Source: Chionis minor (lineage: Eukaryota > Chordata > Aves > Charadriiformes > Chionididae). Taken from it: a DNA stretch of 64,000 nt. The notes under the pieces were generated by a model. It was not told the DNA's origin. It searched no databases and saw nothing but the letters and a program-made list of their open reading frames with translations. Shown one piece after another: positions 61,010 through 64,000 of this stretch. Position 1 is the first letter of the stretch, and every line of letters starts with the position of its first letter. The stretch covers positions 1 to 64,000 of the forward strand of contig VZSF01000639.1 in NCBI GenBank assembly GCA_013398295.1. The letters are read 5' to 3'. Both the position numbers and the translations under genes were made by a program.

Positions 61010-64000
61010 AATGAGTGTCCTTTCTGGGGCAGAGCCCACAGCTTCCATTAGCCTGGTGCACTTTCATACCAAATCCTTCATGTGGTGTGTTGTGCCTCTC
61101 CCAGCGCTCAACTGGACTGCTCCTATTTGACATGACTTGTGACAGGCTGTGCACGTCCCTACGCCAAATGTCTCGTGCTTCATTCTGAATGGCTGAAGTA
61201 CAACAGTGACACCAAAGATACTGTTTTTGTCACAGTCTGTAGTACTATGGAAAAGAAAAGGAAATGAGAAGGAAAAGCAGGCGTTCATGAGATGGAGCCT
61301 GGGCAATACCAGAGGATTTTATTCAGCTGCAATATAACTTTTTGTCTGAGTGCATTTAAGTGAGCTGTATTAATACCAAGCCTTCTTCCTCCCTCTCTTT
61401 TCTTCCGCTTGCTGGCAATGTATCTCCGTGTTCTTTGAAACCAATTAGCAGGTGTATGGCACTGCAGACCCAGTAACATGACTTTCCAAAGGATCTTCAC
61501 TGTCTCTGCTGATTCTCCTTCACTACTGTTACATAATCCCCTGCTTCTGGATGAGTTATTCTTCCATTTTATGCTGTTCTAGCATGAAATTACAAAGCCC
61601 CATGCTGCAAATTAGATTTCTGTGGGGATATCAGGTGTATCAAGAAAGGCAATTCCAAGTGGCCTCAAAAAACTGCCCTTTTAAAATGCCTCTTGAATGG
61701 GAGCATCCACTAATCTTGCAGGGAAAACAGGGGGAGAAGGGGCAAGAAAGATTGTGGTATGTTTTGCATTGTGAAGTTTGAGCTTGCTAGACTCATTTTC
61801 AGTGTGTAAAGTCTTTATTGTTTTTAATGTTTGTGACATGCAGCAGCATAGAGAGACTCACGCTATTAAAATATCTTTTAACAGCGTCCCTTTAAAACAC
61901 ACCTCACTAAGAAGCAAAAAGGGAAGACAGAAGGAAATTCAGAAATGTGCAATGAATTTCTGTGGAAGGAAAACCTTGTTAGGAGGATATGAGGTTATGT
62001 CCCAACTTACTTTAACCCATACAGGATTTGTTCATCACAGCTAACACTCACAAAAGCGGCACTCCACCAGCTGCACAAAACCCAAGGGAGACTAAGGAGA
62101 GTGATAATCACTGAAAAACCCTGCTGATGACTCCTCACTTGGCTTCAGGCTGCCTCTTGAAGACTCTATATGACTGTTTCAGAAGTGCAGCCTCCCTGCC
62201 TCTGTTCTGTATTGATGCAGGCGAGAAAGACAAACTCCTGTAGACAACAGTATGGGAATGGTAGAATTTGAGGAGGATGAAAAGGTTCAGCCTGCAAAAT
62301 CAAAAGAAGATACTCCTTGGACCACTGTGGCTTATCATAAAACTGGAAAAGAAGTATCTACATTCAACATCAATTTATCTATTGGTATTACTAGAATGGA
62401 AGTCCAAAATTCTAATTTTGTATTTGAAAGGAAGTTGGAAAGATAGAGAATTACACCAGACCCAAACTGGACCTACTGCATTTACTAGAGTATTCAGAAT
62501 GTTTTGGGGGAGGGAGGAATAAAACGCACAAAAGAGAAATGCCACATTGAATAACAAGGAAATACTCAATAATAGGTTAAATCATAAAGTTCTCATATAT
62601 TTTAAACTTATTCCTTACTCAACAAAATGTCTGTTTATGTCAAAAGGAAGTTGGTGAAGGAAGGAAATGAAGATTTGGCCCTAAGTTAATTTCATGCTCC
62701 CCTTGCTTTGGACTGATAAGCACCAAATTAACTTTGTGCTAATCAAGAGGTTAGAGAACATTATAGAAATGGACGAGTTCTGCTGATTATTGTTTAAAAA
62801 AGTCTTTATGACTTTCAGACAATACAACAGTGTGTTTCTCCTAAAATAATTAGTTTTACAATATTTCAAACTTTTCATGCACAAAAGTCTTGAGAAGCCT
62901 TTTCTTTCTTTTCTCTCTCCAGACCCGTCTCCCCTAGTGCCCTCCTCAGTGCTTCGCCACTTTCATTCAGAGAGCAGTAGGAGGGAGAATCAAACAGAAA
63001 ATCATGTTGTTCTGCTTTCCCTTTTATCATAATCAACACTTGACCCAAGCAATCAGGAAACAATTAAAAGCTTCTGCTCCAACTCCCCATCCTGTTCAAA
63101 TTCTTGCTCTCATTTTGTTTGTCTGAAACTGCTCTTTTAAAAGCTTGCCAGTGTGTGTGAATGTGAGTGTGTGTGTGTACTTACAGACATATGTATGCCC
63201 TTGTTCCTTCAGTCAAGTGATATTACAATATGTCTTTTCATTTCAAACAGGATTCAGTCATCTTTGTAATAAACACGTCCTTTAACAAAATTCTCAACCT
63301 TAATGCTTTTCAAAATGTCTCTAATGATTTCTAATTTACTGACATTTTCCCTGAGCCCCTCATCAATTTAACTATTCAAATTGCTAACACTGTTAATAAT
63401 TCCTCTGTCTCCAGCAGACCCACTGCAGACCTTGAAATCCCTCTGCTGCCTCTGCAGACAAGAACACATCTGGTTGCGCATCCATACCATGCTGGATCAG
63501 AGTATTTATTAGCCTGGCAGCAGAGTCTCATCACCATGCAGTATGATGATTAACGGCTTCATTTTCACCATTGCTATCCAGAAGGGCCTCTCACGGGGCT
63601 ATTTCCTCCCCTCACTTCTATCTTACAGTGGTGTAATTCCACTTATTTCAGTATATGGAGAACAGCATGAGCACAAGAGTCGGTATTTCTAAGGGTTTGT
63701 GGGGAAGATTTTGAGAAACATTTGGAGCTGTGTGCCAAATTGCCCTCCATGCCTTTGAGAAAGTCCAGATGTCTGTACTTTGGGGGAGATTTGGAGGGGA
63801 AGCAGATGTAGGCTGACCTGTCTTCAGACAAAAGCGCAGATTTTCAAAATGGTCCGATGCATGCTCTGCTGGGGCTCTAGGGCTGAAGATACTGAAACAA
63901 ACTAGGAATGACCTTGCTGCACATCAGCTGAACTGTGCTAACTGCTCTTACCCTGTGGTACATAAAAAGCATTCGGAAACAGCTCATCTGTCAGAGGCAG
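61010..64000. other. Intergenic sequence to the window end
   Basis: AT-rich sequence with short open frames (for example 62252-62446 on +) that show no family match. A short GT-rich run lies at about 63150-63180. No exon of the gene expected next by synteny (BRSK2 in mammals) is visible. Confidence 0.4.

Noticed and set aside
60610..61011. A 133-codon + frame with a membrane-anchor-like stretch (LKKLYTVLSVIAILALVLTH)
   Set aside because: It runs straight through the 91-bp tandem duplication with a frame change, lacks splice or family support, and an ORF this long is plausible by chance in this window.
62252..62522. Overlapping + frames of 64 and 84 codons near the window end
   Set aside because: No recognisable domain, no flanking splice signals, and overlapping frames of similar length suggest chance.

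Overview
This is a bird nuclear genome window. The evidence is many CR1 LINE fragments with the avian TGATTCTATG-type 3' tail, a solo-LTR remnant of the type common in bird ERVs, and vertebrate exon/intron structure with GT-AG splice sites. There are no prokaryotic genes, tRNAs, rRNAs or CRISPR arrays. The gene order (a secreted gel-forming mucin on +, then TOLLIP on -) matches the 3' end of the vertebrate MUC6-MUC2-MUC5AC-MUC5B-TOLLIP cluster, so the mucin is most simply MUC5B or its avian equivalent. That last point is synteny plus family reasoning, not a database match.

Layout. 1-17: the end of a CR1. 855-5835: the last seven exons of the mucin on +, encoding von Willebrand C-like cysteine modules and a C-terminal cystine knot, with stop at 5485-5487 and AATAAA at 5805. 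5836-19577: a convergent interval holding low-information AT-rich sequence, a large nested CR1 cluster (about 10.6-14.5 kb) and, near its right end, presumably the TOLLIP 3' UTR. 19578-47894: TOLLIP on -, six coding exons whose boundaries join to exactly 825 bp including the stop (274 residues, the length of human TOLLIP). About 47.56-48.54 kb: a CpG-island promoter with GC boxes, three NRF1-type sites and a YY1-type site. 48.6-64 kb: intergenic sequence upstream of TOLLIP, with an LTR remnant, old CR1 remnants, simple repeats, a decayed processed retrocopy of a coiled-coil gene (about 59.1-60.1 kb) and a recent 91-bp tandem duplication. No exon of the next expected gene (BRSK2 in mammals) is recognised.

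The two genes work independently. The mucin is a secreted polymer whose C-terminal knot makes the dimer. TOLLIP is a cytosolic endosome/ubiquitin adaptor (Tom1-binding N terminus, C2, CUE) that dampens TLR/IL-1 signalling and acts in selective autophagy.

The most interesting signals are hidden inside TOLLIP introns: a 21-nt microexon candidate (26097-26117) with near-ideal splice sites that would add seven in-frame residues to the C2-CUE linker, and a 102-bp exon-like block (33877-33978) that is open only in the frame fitting the exon 2/3 junction. In the promoter, a perfect 19-bp inverted repeat places two palindromic NRF1 sites head to head.
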